Shown: positions 11,965-23,838 of the stretch, one piece after another
Position numbering within the stretch: position 1 is the first letter of the stretch
Layout of the letters: the number at the start of each line of letters is the position of its first letter
NCBI RefSeq assembly: GCF_040115645.1
Contig: NC_089548.1
Location: forward strand, 4,588,001-4,652,000
Reading direction: 5' to 3'
DNA length: 64,000 nt
Source: Euwallacea fornicatus
Lineage: Eukaryota; Arthropoda; Insecta; Coleoptera; Curculionidae
The notes under the pieces: model-generated
The model's database searches: none
What the model saw: only the letters and a program-made list of their open reading frames with translations
Told to the model about the DNA's origin: nothing
Position numbers and translations under genes: made by a program

Positions 11965-14900
11965 TCAATCCCAACGGTGCAAAAAAATCGATTTTCATGC
12001 TGAAGTTTACGTTAACTAGACAATCTGACCTGCTAAAATAAATATTTAAACAATCCACTAAACTCGCTTCTACATTTATTAAAAAAGTTCCTAATTGAAC
12101 AAATGGTACGTACAGGGTGCTGCCAGCTAGACGCAAAACCCTCATGTACAAAATTCCTCCATTTGAATTCAACAACTCAGAACCGTCCTGTGTCGCAGTT
12201 TTACATGTGAAATCTCTAAATACTGTCGAACTCTCCATTATCCAATCTAAAGAAAAAGGCCTACGATATAAAACTTCGATTCTTGTAGTAGAACATTCAG
12301 TATATTATTGTTGCATTAGAGAAGGTTTACCGATTCCAAAAAGTTCAGGCACAGTTCAGGTAAACAGTCAAGTGCGGGAAGGGCACTTTCCGCAAGAATT
12401 GAGAACAAAATGCTTTTACGAGCACATTGTCACTTCGGATTCTCTGTTTAGTGAACAAATATCCCAGTCATTTTAACGTAATTATGTCACTTCATAAAGT
12501 AACATTTGTACAATGGTACCTGATCGTCTTTCTCTGACAAGGACGGGAAAGTACACCTTTTCAGTGCAATGCGTGCTTGAACTGATCTTTTCCCGCAGGT
12601 GAATAAAACAAAGCCACTTTCCGCCTGTATTAGATAATACGACGTGCATATTTGCTTCGAACGTCAATTTGCGTTGAATTGATCCAAAACGTGTAGAAAA
12701 AACAACGACTGGGTTTAGCGAACTAACCGAAAGGGCATTTTCACTTCCCGTACTGGTTCAGGCGAAGGGAGTACTGCTTCGCTGCACTCAGTGGGAAAGA
12801 TACATTTCAGCACGCGAGCATGGAAAAATTAATCTCATTTCGTTTTGTACTCTCCTAGATCGCTAAAAGACAAATGAAGCCCTGTCAGGGAAATAATAAT
12901 GGAATTACTTAGTAATTTTCCCAACAAAATTAATTATCGTGCGTGAAGAGGTAAAAAAGCTTCTTACTTATCTTATGAGTTCGTTCGTAAAACCTACGGA
13001 TAACGGAGAGTCCCAACTTAGTGTTACGGAATTTTACCATGTAAGGATATCATAGGTACATGGGGGATTGGTGATAAATAAGGGAGAAATCCCACATGAC
13101 CTCGAAATTTCGGCGGTATTCCGAATTTTTCGTGGATATTCAATTTTGCCAGTCAATCTAACAGAAAAATGTTTTTGTTATCAAACTTCAACAAGAATTC
13201 GCAAAATTTTATTATCAATAAATACAAAAGTTGGTCATTTATTTTGTCTACGTGCTCGCGTTTACATTTTCGGCTAAATATTTTAATCTGATTACGAAAA
13301 GTGAATTTTAATTTGATTTGGGAAAATGCGAACTTAAGCATCCAACAATTGCGTGTATCATAATCTCAAATATTGATTAGAAATTCTAAGGGCAGTGAAA
13401 ATTGAAGTCACGAAGTCCCATGGGGATTGACGATTAGGGACTCCCTGAGATATCTTAAGTTGGGAAAAGTTTTACTTCTCCTTGTTCTCATCGTTGATTT
13501 CATTGCGCCAAAATAACAAAGTCCAAGATTTCCAATTCTAATAGAACATAAAACTCTATCGTAATTCCGAAGATTTATCCACGAGTGTATTGGAAAGTTC
13601 ATAACGGATATTGCAGGATTATTTGTTTATGTAATTTTTGAAACGAAGTTGAACTTTGTTACTAACAAAAACGTGCAAAGTCAAACTTTCAGAAGAAAAA
13701 AACATTTTTTCAGGGAAAGTCTGCAATAATCCACGAGGAACGGGAAAATTTTAAACGTTGAATCTCGTGAGTGCGTTCTGAAATGATTGACGATATAATC
13801 TCAGTTGCGGTTCTTATTTTCGCGGGTATGAGTCCAACACAGCTTCCATGATCTGAAATGGCAACCTCACCCGCTCACAAGCGTTTCTCCCCCATTTTTT
13901 AATATCAAAATCGAGTGAAAATTTAATTCCCTTTCCAGCGTAAACCTCCTGCGTGCTAATGATATCAAAAATAATTCATTGATAAATTTGACTCTACGTA
14001 TATCCCACGTATTTACTCTTTGCACTAATGACCGAGATTGCGTCGGAAACAAATCATCCCTGAACCGTTCATCAAATTCCAAAATTACTCGACTAACATG
14101 AAGTAAATCTGAAGAAGTTGCTACGTGGAAACAGACCGAAACGCACACGGAATCCTTCCAAACATGCTTCCTGGGAGTTCAGTACCGACCGGAACTACTA
14201 ACTAGGAATGAATAATGCGACCTCTGACACGCAACTCTTTTATCTTAACTTCGCAACTTCTTTGTTCATTTAATTCTAAAACGTCAATTTCTCCTAAGCA
14301 GAAAAATGCTGTGTGCCATAAAGCCGGCATGAGCAGAGACTCTGTGCAACGAACCTATAATCAGTAATTTCTTGGGAGAATAAAGCGCGTTCTCGGCTTC
14401 TGCCTTTCGACATGATGATGGAAGATACATGAGACATGCACCAAATACGTGTGCAAATAAATCCCAACAAAGAAGTACGTATTACTCACATAATACCAAA
14501 CTTCATTATACCGCCAACACAAATTGACTACTTTAATCAAAACAGAATCTCATCATACAAACGCTGCTGGATACGGACGTGAAAGGGGAGATATTAATCA
14601 AATCAGAAGAACGAAGTTGGTTTTAAAAGACTAAATTAGTGAAAAACTAATTAATAAATTAGGAAAATATGAAGAGCAGTATCCGAATACTTTGCCAAAG
14701 CTGCAGCCCCGGCGAGCACTTAAAAGCAGGTTTCATCCCGTATCGCAAAGGTCCGGCTTATTGCTTGAGGGGAAACACTCAAATAATTTTATTTTTTTGT
14801 ATGAGGAGAACGAGAGGTACATAGTATAGAGCCGCCCAGAGTTGCTCTGCCCCATGCCGCTTTATTTTCGAAATTGATGTGGCGACCACCTCGATTCCAT

Positions 14901-17900
14901 TGAATCAATTATTTCGCGGAATTGATGATGTTATAGTTAATTCGTATGGTATTTGGTTATTACTGGCCTCAAGTAATTGCAAACATGGCCTAACTGGCTC
15001 ATTCTGCAAATTTAACTCGCTCTAAAATAAAACGTTATTGTCGGCTCTTTCATATAATGATGCGGGAAAATGAAAAGGGCGGTTTTATCTGTTTTTTCTG
15101 CTTGCCTGATCTCACACCGGGCTACTAATCTTCTCCAAAAAAACAAAAAAAAAGTGAAAATAAAAAATGTGCCACTGCCGTGGAGATAAGATCAGTTCTG
15201 GTTAGTCGAACGCGTAATCATCAATTCGGATAAAGAGAGAATTTCAGCCATTAATGCCAGTTTTGCTCTTTAGTTACATAATGGCAGGCTAGTAAAAGTT
15301 CCTTTTAAAATTAGTTGAGTCTAACCAAACATCCCTATTTAGGACTTGGCCGCAACGGTAAATGATCCCCCTTTAGGTCAGTTGGGATAGTGAAAAACCT
15401 ATTTTTTGAAGTTTCCGAAATTTCGGCACTTTAGCTCAGATCAAATTAGTAAAGATTTAAGGAAACACAAACCAATTAGGGCTAAGTGCGCATTTCACTC
15501 GTTAAGGTCAATTTTACTTAGTCTGGTATTCCAACAAAAAAAATTCAAAATGTGGAAAACGTATTTCCAAAGTTTCATAAGCCGACGTTCCCTCCCTTGA
15601 AACGGCCCCCTATTAATTGATTTCATTGATCAATATCGAGTCTATGCTGCTGAAATAAAATAGATTAATGTGAACGTACATTCAATGATATTGCGTTTTA
15701 ATACAAACGATTTTCCGTTGATCTATGGAATTGATTCAATGAAACCGAACACGACATGACGGTGAGAACAAGCGTTCAGTGACACTGCGGCGAAATACGG
15801 AGCTGATTTCGTCGGGTACTCACTTGACAATTTTTGCATTGGTTCTATAGGGGAAGGGACTGAATGTCGTCACATTCGAAAACGTAATTAATTTAGTAAA
15901 GATAATGATGCGAAAAATTAAACGAAAAACCGCAATTAGGGTAAGAAACCGCCGCTCCCCCCTGCACCCCTCCAACTTCGAACGCAGCCAAAAGAGTAAA
16001 TCCGCAGGGGCTTATTGATATTGTCATTTATAGGGAAGTTCTTGCATGCCCTAAATGTGAGCTTACTTCGCAACTTAATCCCTCGATTGCTCAAATAGGA
16101 ATATATGTAACCGTCTATCTTGGACAGAGGGCAGGTGAGGGCTAGATCCACAGCTTCCGGCAACCCTACAAACTAAAGTTAGAGTTATACTACTAAAATA
16201 TAACAAAGAAGAAAAACCCTAAAGGTCTGGTGTGAAATATTCGAGTTTCTAGGCGGGGAAAGGCAACTCCCCATTTGTTGCCCTTTTTCTGCATAAAGCT
16301 AAATTGAGCTTGTAAATAAGGAATTGTGGAAACCGATCTGTAATTACACTTCATAAATTCAGAATTACTCCATCTCTAATTTCCAGATTTCCTAATTCTC
16401 GATACCTCGCAGAAATCACTCTCTAGAATTTTTTCAAATGAAAAACGGTCCTGAAATGTTATGCAAATATAATAGCATATCATTTTACTTGGGGAAGCGG
16501 GAATGAGTGCATTTTATATGGCCCTAAAAGCCGGCTGTACGAAGCTAGCGAAGCAATTCTAGTACATTGTTGAACAGAAAAGTTGTTGTGTTGAAAGGGA
16601 GGAAAAGTAAGAGAAAATAATCACCTGCAACAAGTTTTTAATATATTTTAATGAGCAAAGATCTCTCATTGCCTAGGTAGATGCGACGTAGTATGCCCAT
16701 AATATTTATTTACAAATATTATGTAATTTACCAGACGTTCTCACTACAAGTGACAAACAGGCCGCATACAGGGTTTAAAATTGCATTTACCTTTGCACAC
16801 AATAGTAATCGACAGACCCCAAATTAGAACCTTTGATGCATAATTCAACATTACCATTACCGCCCATAATGACACTTTCCATTTATTCAAAGCTCCTTTT
16901 ACACCTTAAGACTCCGGAACTCTGGGGTTTATTAAACGAGCCTCAAAAAATTTAATTACCACTAAGGAGGGCCCTCATGAGTTCCTCATTGTTGAAAGGG
17001 TGCCAATTAGCTTGGTATAAAGTGCGAATCGCTTTATGATGAGACAGCCCCGAAGGAACGATTTAAGTTGTCAGAAGTTAAGGAACCGGCTTGAAGAGCA
17101 CAAGTGTCTAAAATCGGTTGAAAACAGCGGCTGTTCTCGATTTAATGCGGTATGACACGCAGGCTTAAGTAAATGACGTATTGACTGCAACTCTGCCATT
17201 TGGAAAGTTTAATTTTTAATTAAATGGCTAAGATTAGAATTAGAGCCCCACGTGCTTGATATGGGGGTGCTGGAGTTGGCATTTAAGGTCTTCGGAGGTC
17301 AACATAACGTTCATGTTCCCCCAACTCAAGTATTTAGTCAAAGTAATGTGTGTGCGTTCATCTAGACAAACTGCCACGGAATTTCGATTTAAATTTCATT
17401 TTTCCGAAGTGTTCGAAAACAAAAGTTCATCGGTTTTTCTTTCCACGTGGATTGTTTCGGTATTTAAAATAACCCGATGATGGCCATTTTACACGTTCAT
17501 ACCGAGTCGTGGTACCCCGAAAAGTTAAACCGGAACCTTCGACGTTCGTAGCATTTCATAGTTTAAATGCAATTAACGAAGGTTCGAAACGATTGAAAGT
17601 AGGGAAAGTCGAACAATGAGTAACGGCAACTAACGATTATTAATATTTGATAATGTAAGTATATAATAAGCAATTCACAGCACCCGTGGCGTATCGCAAA
17701 ACATGACGCCCAGCAGAGTGTTTTATAAGGCGCAAGGGCTTTAAAAGGCTTTGCCGCGCCTATTATACAATATTTTTGTTACAAGTACATCAATATTAGA
17801 ACGAACTGATGTTTTTAAACGTCAAGAAGTGTTATGAATATATTAAAGTGTTTAGACACGCCGGAACAAAAAATTGTTTCCCTGGAAACCGCACAGGCAT

Positions 17901-19541
17901 CATAAAGACCGATTTATGCACGCTGCAGCATACTATAATCGTTGATTATGATGCATGCGTAATAAAAATAAATTTACTAGCACGTATATGCACAAAAATA
18001 TTCAACCCACGGCTCGTTACATGCCTCAAGAAAGTTCTCATAATGAAACATTTATAGCTGGGTAACCAGTTTCAATTGCACAGATACGTTTATAACGCAT
18101 TCTATTCTTTTATACTACAATACCGAAACTCGCCAATTTCCGCCACGTCGTGTAAAAATTTCAATTTTGGACAAGTTACATAAGACTGCGAGAAATTTTC
18201 TGGATAACTTTGATTTTCAAACGGGACACCCGATATTTTTGATATTTTCGGATTCCACCTATACTTGCCTACGACAGGGTCGTTCCAGTAAATTTTTAAT
18301 GGAATTCAGTTTTTTAAATTTAATTTGTGAATTATGTAATTTCGGACCATGTCGCATTCACTTTTAACTGAATTTAAAAACCTTCGGGGCCAAAATGATG
18401 TCCAGCTGTTGATCAGAATTTCAATGAGTCGGCAGCACCGAGAAATGGACAAAAAATGACATTTCGAGAATTTAAGCGGAAGTAACTATGTGTGCTGGAC
18501 AAAAAAATCAGATTTAGCATTTTTCCCATAATGAGAACCCAAAAAAGTTTTTTTACGAAATCAGGTGCGTTAATAATTAAAAAATAATTATTTATTTTTT
18601 AATTAAGCATAAAACACTTTATTCTAGTTCCGTAAAATCTCAAATCATCCTATCAAAGACAGAACGATATACTGAATCTAAAAATGTCAAACAATACAGG
18701 GGGTCCCACTTGAAAATGAGCACACCCCAAGTGAAACCAGAAGCAAGCGAACCTCCAAAATTAGCCACAAAAATTTTAATGTTGCGTTGTGCAAGCGACC
18801 AAAATTTCTAATTTTTATGTGAAACGGCAGAGTAGTTACAGGTTGTTTATATTTTCGAAATTTTAAAAACGTCTTCCATTTATCGAAAAAATTTAAAAGC
18901 TAAAATTAGCAATTTCGATTAGTCAAAAACGTTTTTTTCATCATCTCATCAGCTTACCTGTCACAACAAATCCCAGATAGAAAATTCTAAATCGGACACA
19001 TTCTCGAAGTTCGCGCCGGTTTTACACGCTTTCAGCGGAGCTCTCTATCGGTCGAAGGAGAGGCGCGAATAGAGCCAGTTAGTTTAGAGTATTGTCCTTT
19101 CGGGCGCCCCACGACGGCGGCGTCGTTGCGTATGTTACGACACCCACCCTCTTATGAAGTCACTTCCCCATAACTTACAATGGATTTGCGGCCAATGGGT
19201 AAATGGGCCTGCCGACGACACAGATTCGGAAAAAGTACCTATATGATGTATTGTTCTAAAACTTTCAGTATGAAGTTGAGAAATGAATGGGAGTTTCGTC
19301 TGAAAGAGCGCTGGAATTCGAATAAGTCCGTAACAGGCAGTTTGCGCTCGGTTTTCATTCATGGAGCAACGGAACGGAAAGTTTATAAAGTAATGAAAGT
19401 TTGTATTGCAATCAGGGCTGTCGGTTTAAGATTAATTGTATGAGGAATATAGCTGTATATAAATCGTCTCCATAAGTGTATCTTGATGTTAGAAAGGGAT
19501 AAAAAAGCATTTTAACTACTTTTTAAATTGTGAACTGTTGC
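11965..19541. other. Intergenic desert, 7.6 kb without a recognised gene
   Basis: No ORF here shows a known domain, and no splice-consistent gene could be built. ORFs up to about 120 codons (for example 12117-12476 plus, 13867-14148 minus) lack recognisable composition. A CAGGGTG word at about 12113 looks like an element end. A GC-rich patch at about 19010-19140 (repeated GCGCC, GGCGGCG) stands out from the A+T-rich surroundings but has no assigned function. Confidence 0.5.
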
Positions 19542-19547
19542 TTTATT
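19542..19547 (-). terminator. Poly(A) signal of MBF2-like gene 1
   Basis: AATAAA on the minus strand about 30 nt beyond the stop codon, in the expected place for 3'-end formation of the first MBF2-like gene. Confidence 0.6.
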
Positions 19548-19575
19548 GTCCTGTTAGTAATAATAGTGCATTTTT

Positions 19576-21102
19576 TTAAATATGGTTAGTGTAGACTTCA
19601 ATGTGGTAATCCATTCCCTTAGAGATTTGGGATTTCAAGACTATTTCAACATTGAAATAATTGATACCTCCATCTACAATTTTAACCTCTCCACCAGCAT
19701 CACCCATCTGATTGGTCACCTGAAAAAAATGAAATGTAGGTATTATGGACGGTCATTCTTCAGAACAAAAATGAGCTCATATTCGATCGATCAATCAGAC
19801 CCTGAAACGAGATATTAAAGTATTGGAAATTCACTTGCAGTCACTCTTATTTTAGAGGTGCATGCAAAATCGTGAAAATAAATATCAAAGTAACGATGCA
19901 CGCCCCTGAGTTTTACGGAATAAACAACGAATCTATCTTTTTGCGAAGATGCTTTTATGGCGGTTTACATCAAACATTATTTAAGTGTACTTAGTAAATT
20001 AACTCTTAATTGAGAAATAATAATGGAGCTTTTGACCTATGAGTACCCGCCTTATCTTTAAGCATACTTAAAAATTGCTTGATGAAACCAGCTATAAGCT
20101 GTAGAAAACAATGGCGTAACTGGAGTGTGTTCACTTTTTTCATTTCTTTACGAGTAAGTAGGCAAACCTAAGAAAGAGAAATCAAAATTCGAGCTTTTCG
20201 AAGAACTATCTCTCGCATCGCACTGGTTTTAAAAGAACGAATGAACAAATTATCTACATATTTCTAGCAGTCCTGGAAGGACCTAAATGTTGGAGCTCGT
20301 AGATAAGCCCAATCGTTTATTTCCAATCAATAAAAATATTAACTTAAATTTAAATAATTTGGCCTCAAAGCCTTCAATCAGGCTAATTATCACCCTTGTG
20401 CGGTAATGAAATTTATCAACGTAAATATCGGAAAACGGATTTTGCCGAGCCACAATTTCAAGATGGAGCTTTTTTGCGTGTAGAAAGAATAACGACCGAT
20501 TTAACTATTAAAAATAGCTGTGAATTTTTAAACAAGGGAAAGGGTTTGCCGACAACGTCCTCTACATTCTGGATCAAGAACTAAATAAATTAAATTTTCG
20601 CACGTTCAAAAGCCCCTGAACGTAAGTTTGGTGCCATACTTTATATTTAATTCTCTTCTCCGATTTTTTAAATATATCGCAAAAATGCCGTTAGTTCGGG
20701 TTAATTCAGGTTAGGGCCAGATTGACATGGACGTGTAAATAACTATGAGATTTTAGGTTTAACCGAATCTCGAAAGTTTTCCTTAATTATAAAAAAATAT
20801 TAACTTACAATAATGCAGGTAATTTTATCGGGCTGGACTCCAAACTTCGGGCAATCGACAGTTTCTGTAATTATGTGCAGAAACCTGCCACTTACTTTGA
20901 TGTCAAATTCGCAAAGCAAATCTGTGCTGAAATATACAGAAAATTAACTATTCCAAATTTACCATCGACTAACTTACGCCAAAGTGGGGTCTGCGCATTG
21001 TCGCAGACCGTGGTCGTCATTTGATACAATGTCGAATTCTGCACCACTTAAGTTGAAAAGGATGAAACAGAAGGCGACAACTGCCAAAAATTTGCTGAAC
21101 AT
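19576..21102 (-). CDS. MBF2-family secreted protein, copy 1 (128 aa, 3 exons)
   Basis: Exons on the minus strand: 21102-20978, 20926-20809 and 19719-19576. All introns are GT-AG and phases agree; the first intron is 51 bp, the second 1,089 bp. The product starts MFSKFLAVVAFCFILF, a typical signal peptide likely cut after SGA near residue 21. The mature chain has four cysteines (36, 47, 67, 79). The last exon holds the family signature: GDAGGEVKIVDGGINY, then a VEIVLKSQ strand and a DYHIEVYTN end. Insect MBF2 proteins share the GG..xIxxGG...V.I..KSQ...G...xIxVY pattern. The family is named after a silkworm transcription coactivator, but a signal peptide implies secretion. The neighbour at 23839-25363 is a paralogue with the same exon plan. 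Exact function is unknown. Confidence 0.88.
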
Positions 21103-21164
21103 TATGTTTTCGTTGATCTTTTCACAGTCGGAAAGAAAAAACTGACGGTTTTCGCGTGTGACAA

Positions 21165-21218
21165 GTCTATAAAGCGGTTCCTTTTATCCTCTTATCAGAT
21201 GCTTTTTTCTTATCAGAT
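21165..21218 (-). promoter_or_regulatory. Core promoter of MBF2-like gene 1: TATA box plus two GATA sites
   Basis: On the minus strand, CTTTATAG (21167-21174) lies about 65 bp upstream of the ATG. Two TGATAAG/TGATAAGA sites (around 21190-21197 and 21209-21217) lie 16-35 bp further upstream. The same arrangement is present before copy 2, and a single GATA-type site before the broken copy 3. TGATAAGA is the consensus for GATA factors, which drive many midgut genes in insects; midgut expression is my inference. Confidence 0.6.
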
Positions 21219-21554
21219 AGATATTTAACGGGTGTTTCCAAATACTTAAATGGCACCTTATAATATTCATTCTTCTTAACAAAGCAACAAAGTGGCTATT
21301 ATGCGGTTCTAAGATGCCATTAAAACGTTAATTTTTAATAAAACAATTTGTATTTAATAAGTGGTGATAAGGGACTGCTAGCGGAGCCATTCATCGGATA
21401 TTACTCATCGCATTCACCAGCCGAAGAATGACTGTGGAGTCTCGTGAAAACCACTGATCTCGCTGGCAACTATTTTATTCAATGCCTACATTTACACATC
21501 TCCCAGTTTCGTCTCTGACTTCGGCCATGATCAGCAGATTAAGAAAGATATATA
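21219..21554. other. Intergenic, nothing recognised
   Basis: Spacer between the promoter of MBF2-like gene 1 and the foldback element. No ORF or motif assigned. Confidence 0.5.
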
Positions 21555-22199
21555 CAGTCACTCAAAAAAGTATCCGTACAGCCGGAAAAAAATTCTGTAA
21601 ATCGTAACTTTTGACTGATTTTGTTCAAATTTTGTATAATGAAAATTCAAACCGAAACTCAATTTGCGTAATTAAGTAACTTTTAGAGTGCTTTCCAGCG
21701 TTTAAAAAAAACTCCGTTTTGAAAACTTCTTGTGCGGTGGAAATTTTTCAATGTGGTTTTAACATTCTTGCAGAGAGGATTTTTCTTCGTATATCCTGAA
21801 AATTTGATCAAAATCGAACAACAAATAAGGGAGTTGCAGCCTTTCAAAAACGCCAAAGAGTGACGATTTTCGCGCAAAATGACGAAACTTTGACATTTTG
21901 ACGACTTTAAAAAGCTGCAACTCCCTTATTTGCGGTTCGATTTTGATCTAATTTTCAGGATATATGAAGAAAAATCCTCTCTGCAAGAATGTTAAGACCA
22001 CATTGAAAAATTTCCACCGCACAAGAAGTTTTCAAAACGGAGTTTTTTTTAAACGCTGGAAAGCACTCTAAAAGTTACTTAATTACGCAAATTGAGTTTC
22101 GGTTTGAATTTTCATTATACAAAATTTGAACAAAATCAGTCAAAAGTTACAGTTTACAGAATTTTTTTCCGGCTGTACAGATACTTTTTTGAGTGACTG
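21555..22199. mobile_element. Foldback element: two 286-bp inverted arms, 73-bp loop, TA-flanked
   Basis: The left arm (21555-21840) begins CAGTCACTCAAAAAAGTATC. The right arm (21914-22199) ends with its near-perfect reverse complement, and the arms match almost base for base throughout, including the inner GAGTTGCAGC / GCTGCAACTC ends. The loop is 21841-21913, and the outer flank is TA(TA) on both sides. The outermost 20 bp resemble Tc1-like terminal repeats. The arms carry mirror-image open frames that are shadows of the repeat, not genes. The very low divergence between arms implies recent insertion or arm homogenisation. Confidence 0.9.
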
Positions 22200-22255
22200 T
22201 ATATACAAAAGGTTTTTTAAGAGTATCTTTGGGTTTAAGTAATTCTAAAAGAGCA

Positions 22256-22877
22256 TAAAAAGTTAAATAAATCCGAACACTTTCAAATCACAAAATCCGA
22301 GCGGACTCTACTACAACAAGAGCCGATGGCCACGTCGCCAAACCAAAGAACGAAAACAAATACTTAGAAATAACAGTCGGCTTCAATCTAAATTTTGGAA
22401 AACCTTTAAGAATCACCAGAACAGAAATCACTAGAAGAGCAAAACACTTTCTATCACTGACATATAAAGGCAGGAGTATTAGTAAAAAAACGGCAACTAA
22501 AATAATCCCTATTACGCTACGCATATATACACTGAGAACAAACGAAAAATAAAAGACAAAGAAATACATACAAACTACAGAGCAAATCGCACTTAAACTA
22601 ATTACAAAGATTGGACATACAAACAACCCGCGACACAATGCGCCTAATCAAATGCTTTACGAACACAGAAATGCAAGACAAAGATAACAAAGAGACTGAT
22701 ACAAAAACACGAAAATTGGACAAACAACCCTCACAACTGGATCGCACTGGACCAGCTCTGCGTCATCTGTGCTTATAAACACCTTCAAGTGCAGAAAGCC
22801 TTAAAGGGTTGATCGCCGGTTTGTAATCGTAGAATCAGAGATTTAAATAAATAAATAAGTAAATAAATAAATAATAC
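22256..22877 (+). mobile_element. 5'-truncated jockey-like LINE with AAATA tail
   Basis: The plus strand, A-rich, reads LEITVGFNLNFGKPLRITR, then ITRRAKHFLSLTYKGRSIS, then IIPITLRIYTL. This matches the thumb region after the YADD box of jockey-type RTs (YLGVTLDxxLxWxxHI... LYKxxIRPxxxY). Further degenerate codons run to a tail of AAATA repeats (about 22845-22877), the usual 3' terminus. The long minus-strand ORF at 22288-22638 is the antisense shadow of this A-rich strand. No upstream palm domain is present, consistent with incomplete reverse transcription at insertion. Confidence 0.6.
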
Positions 22878-23795
22878 GTTCAAAATCGGAGTAATTCCAT
22901 TCGTGAAACAACGCTTCAAAGTTTTTATGTAATAGAGATTTGTGAACGGATTGACGGTGCGTGCAAGTCCCAATTAATGCCAGGAATCTGTTAACATCTC
23001 ATTTGCTCAACTGATACACGTTAAACAAACTACTCTAAAAACATGATATTGTCAAAACAGTCACATGTAAATTTAAAATGTGATCTTTATGAACGTGAAA
23101 AGTTTGACGTGGTCTCAATTTCGCATTACAATCAGCTAAATTGCGTTACTGACAAAACAACTTTCGAATCGTATGCCTCAAACTTTTGTCCAGAAATTTG
23201 GAAAGGTCCTGAATTTTACATTTTTACGACAAGCAAATTTTCGTGATAAAGAAAGCAACATCAAATGAAACGAAATCAAAGGTCAAACGGTTCGAAGCTT
23301 TGAGCAATTACAGCTTTCTCTAGAGAGCCGTAATCTGAGTGAAGTTCCCAGAATTTATGCCCCAAACTATTGTCTATAAAGTTGGAATGTTGCTGAATTT
23401 TCAATTGTGACAAGCTAAAGTTCTGTGCTACAAAAATAACCTTTAACGAAACGGATCAATAGTGAAACATCTTGGAGGCTTGAAGATCTGCAGCTTGTTT
23501 TATAGAGGCTCAACTCTAAGAAACTATCAGGATGTCTGCCGCACACCATTATTCGCGCATTGGCAGTACTTCTTATGAAGTCGCGTTCCACACATGGGCA
23601 CACAGGAATGATACGATTTGGGCAAAGGGCAACCTCAACTGTTCTCTTGGAAGCATCTTTTGACACCGTACAAGTTGGTATTGAAGGTATAGGATGAATT
23701 TGAATTTGTTTTTAAACCATCAAAGGCTGAATAAACCTTTAACCATAGTCGTGTCTGCTCGTCGTTAATTAAAAAACATATATACATTTTTAAAG
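22878..23795. other. Intergenic with a degenerate direct repeat
   Basis: No gene seen. Two similar blocks (about 23165-23275 and 23345-23457) share ATGCC(T/C)CAAAC, TTGTC, CTGAATTTT, GACAAGC, AAAG and GAAACG in register, about 180 bp apart. This suggests an old tandem duplication of a roughly 180-bp unit. Confidence 0.4.
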
Positions 23796-23801
23796 TTTAT
23801 T
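23796..23801 (-). terminator. Poly(A) signal of MBF2-like gene 2
   Basis: AATAAA on the minus strand about 38 nt past the stop of copy 2, similar in placement to copy 1. Confidence 0.6.
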
Positions 23802-23838
23802 CTTTACGTGAATATATGGTTCAATTTTTAAATTACTT

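Noticed and set aside
21683..21877. 64-codon minus-strand ORF
   Set aside because: Lies inside the foldback element, and its mirror image occurs in the other arm; a product of the repeat, not a gene.
22288..22638. 116-codon minus-strand ORF rich in hydrophobic residues, resembling a membrane protein
   Set aside because: It is the antisense of an A-rich LINE strand whose plus-strand translation matches the RT thumb region; poly-A-rich sense strands give hydrophobic antisense ORFs.
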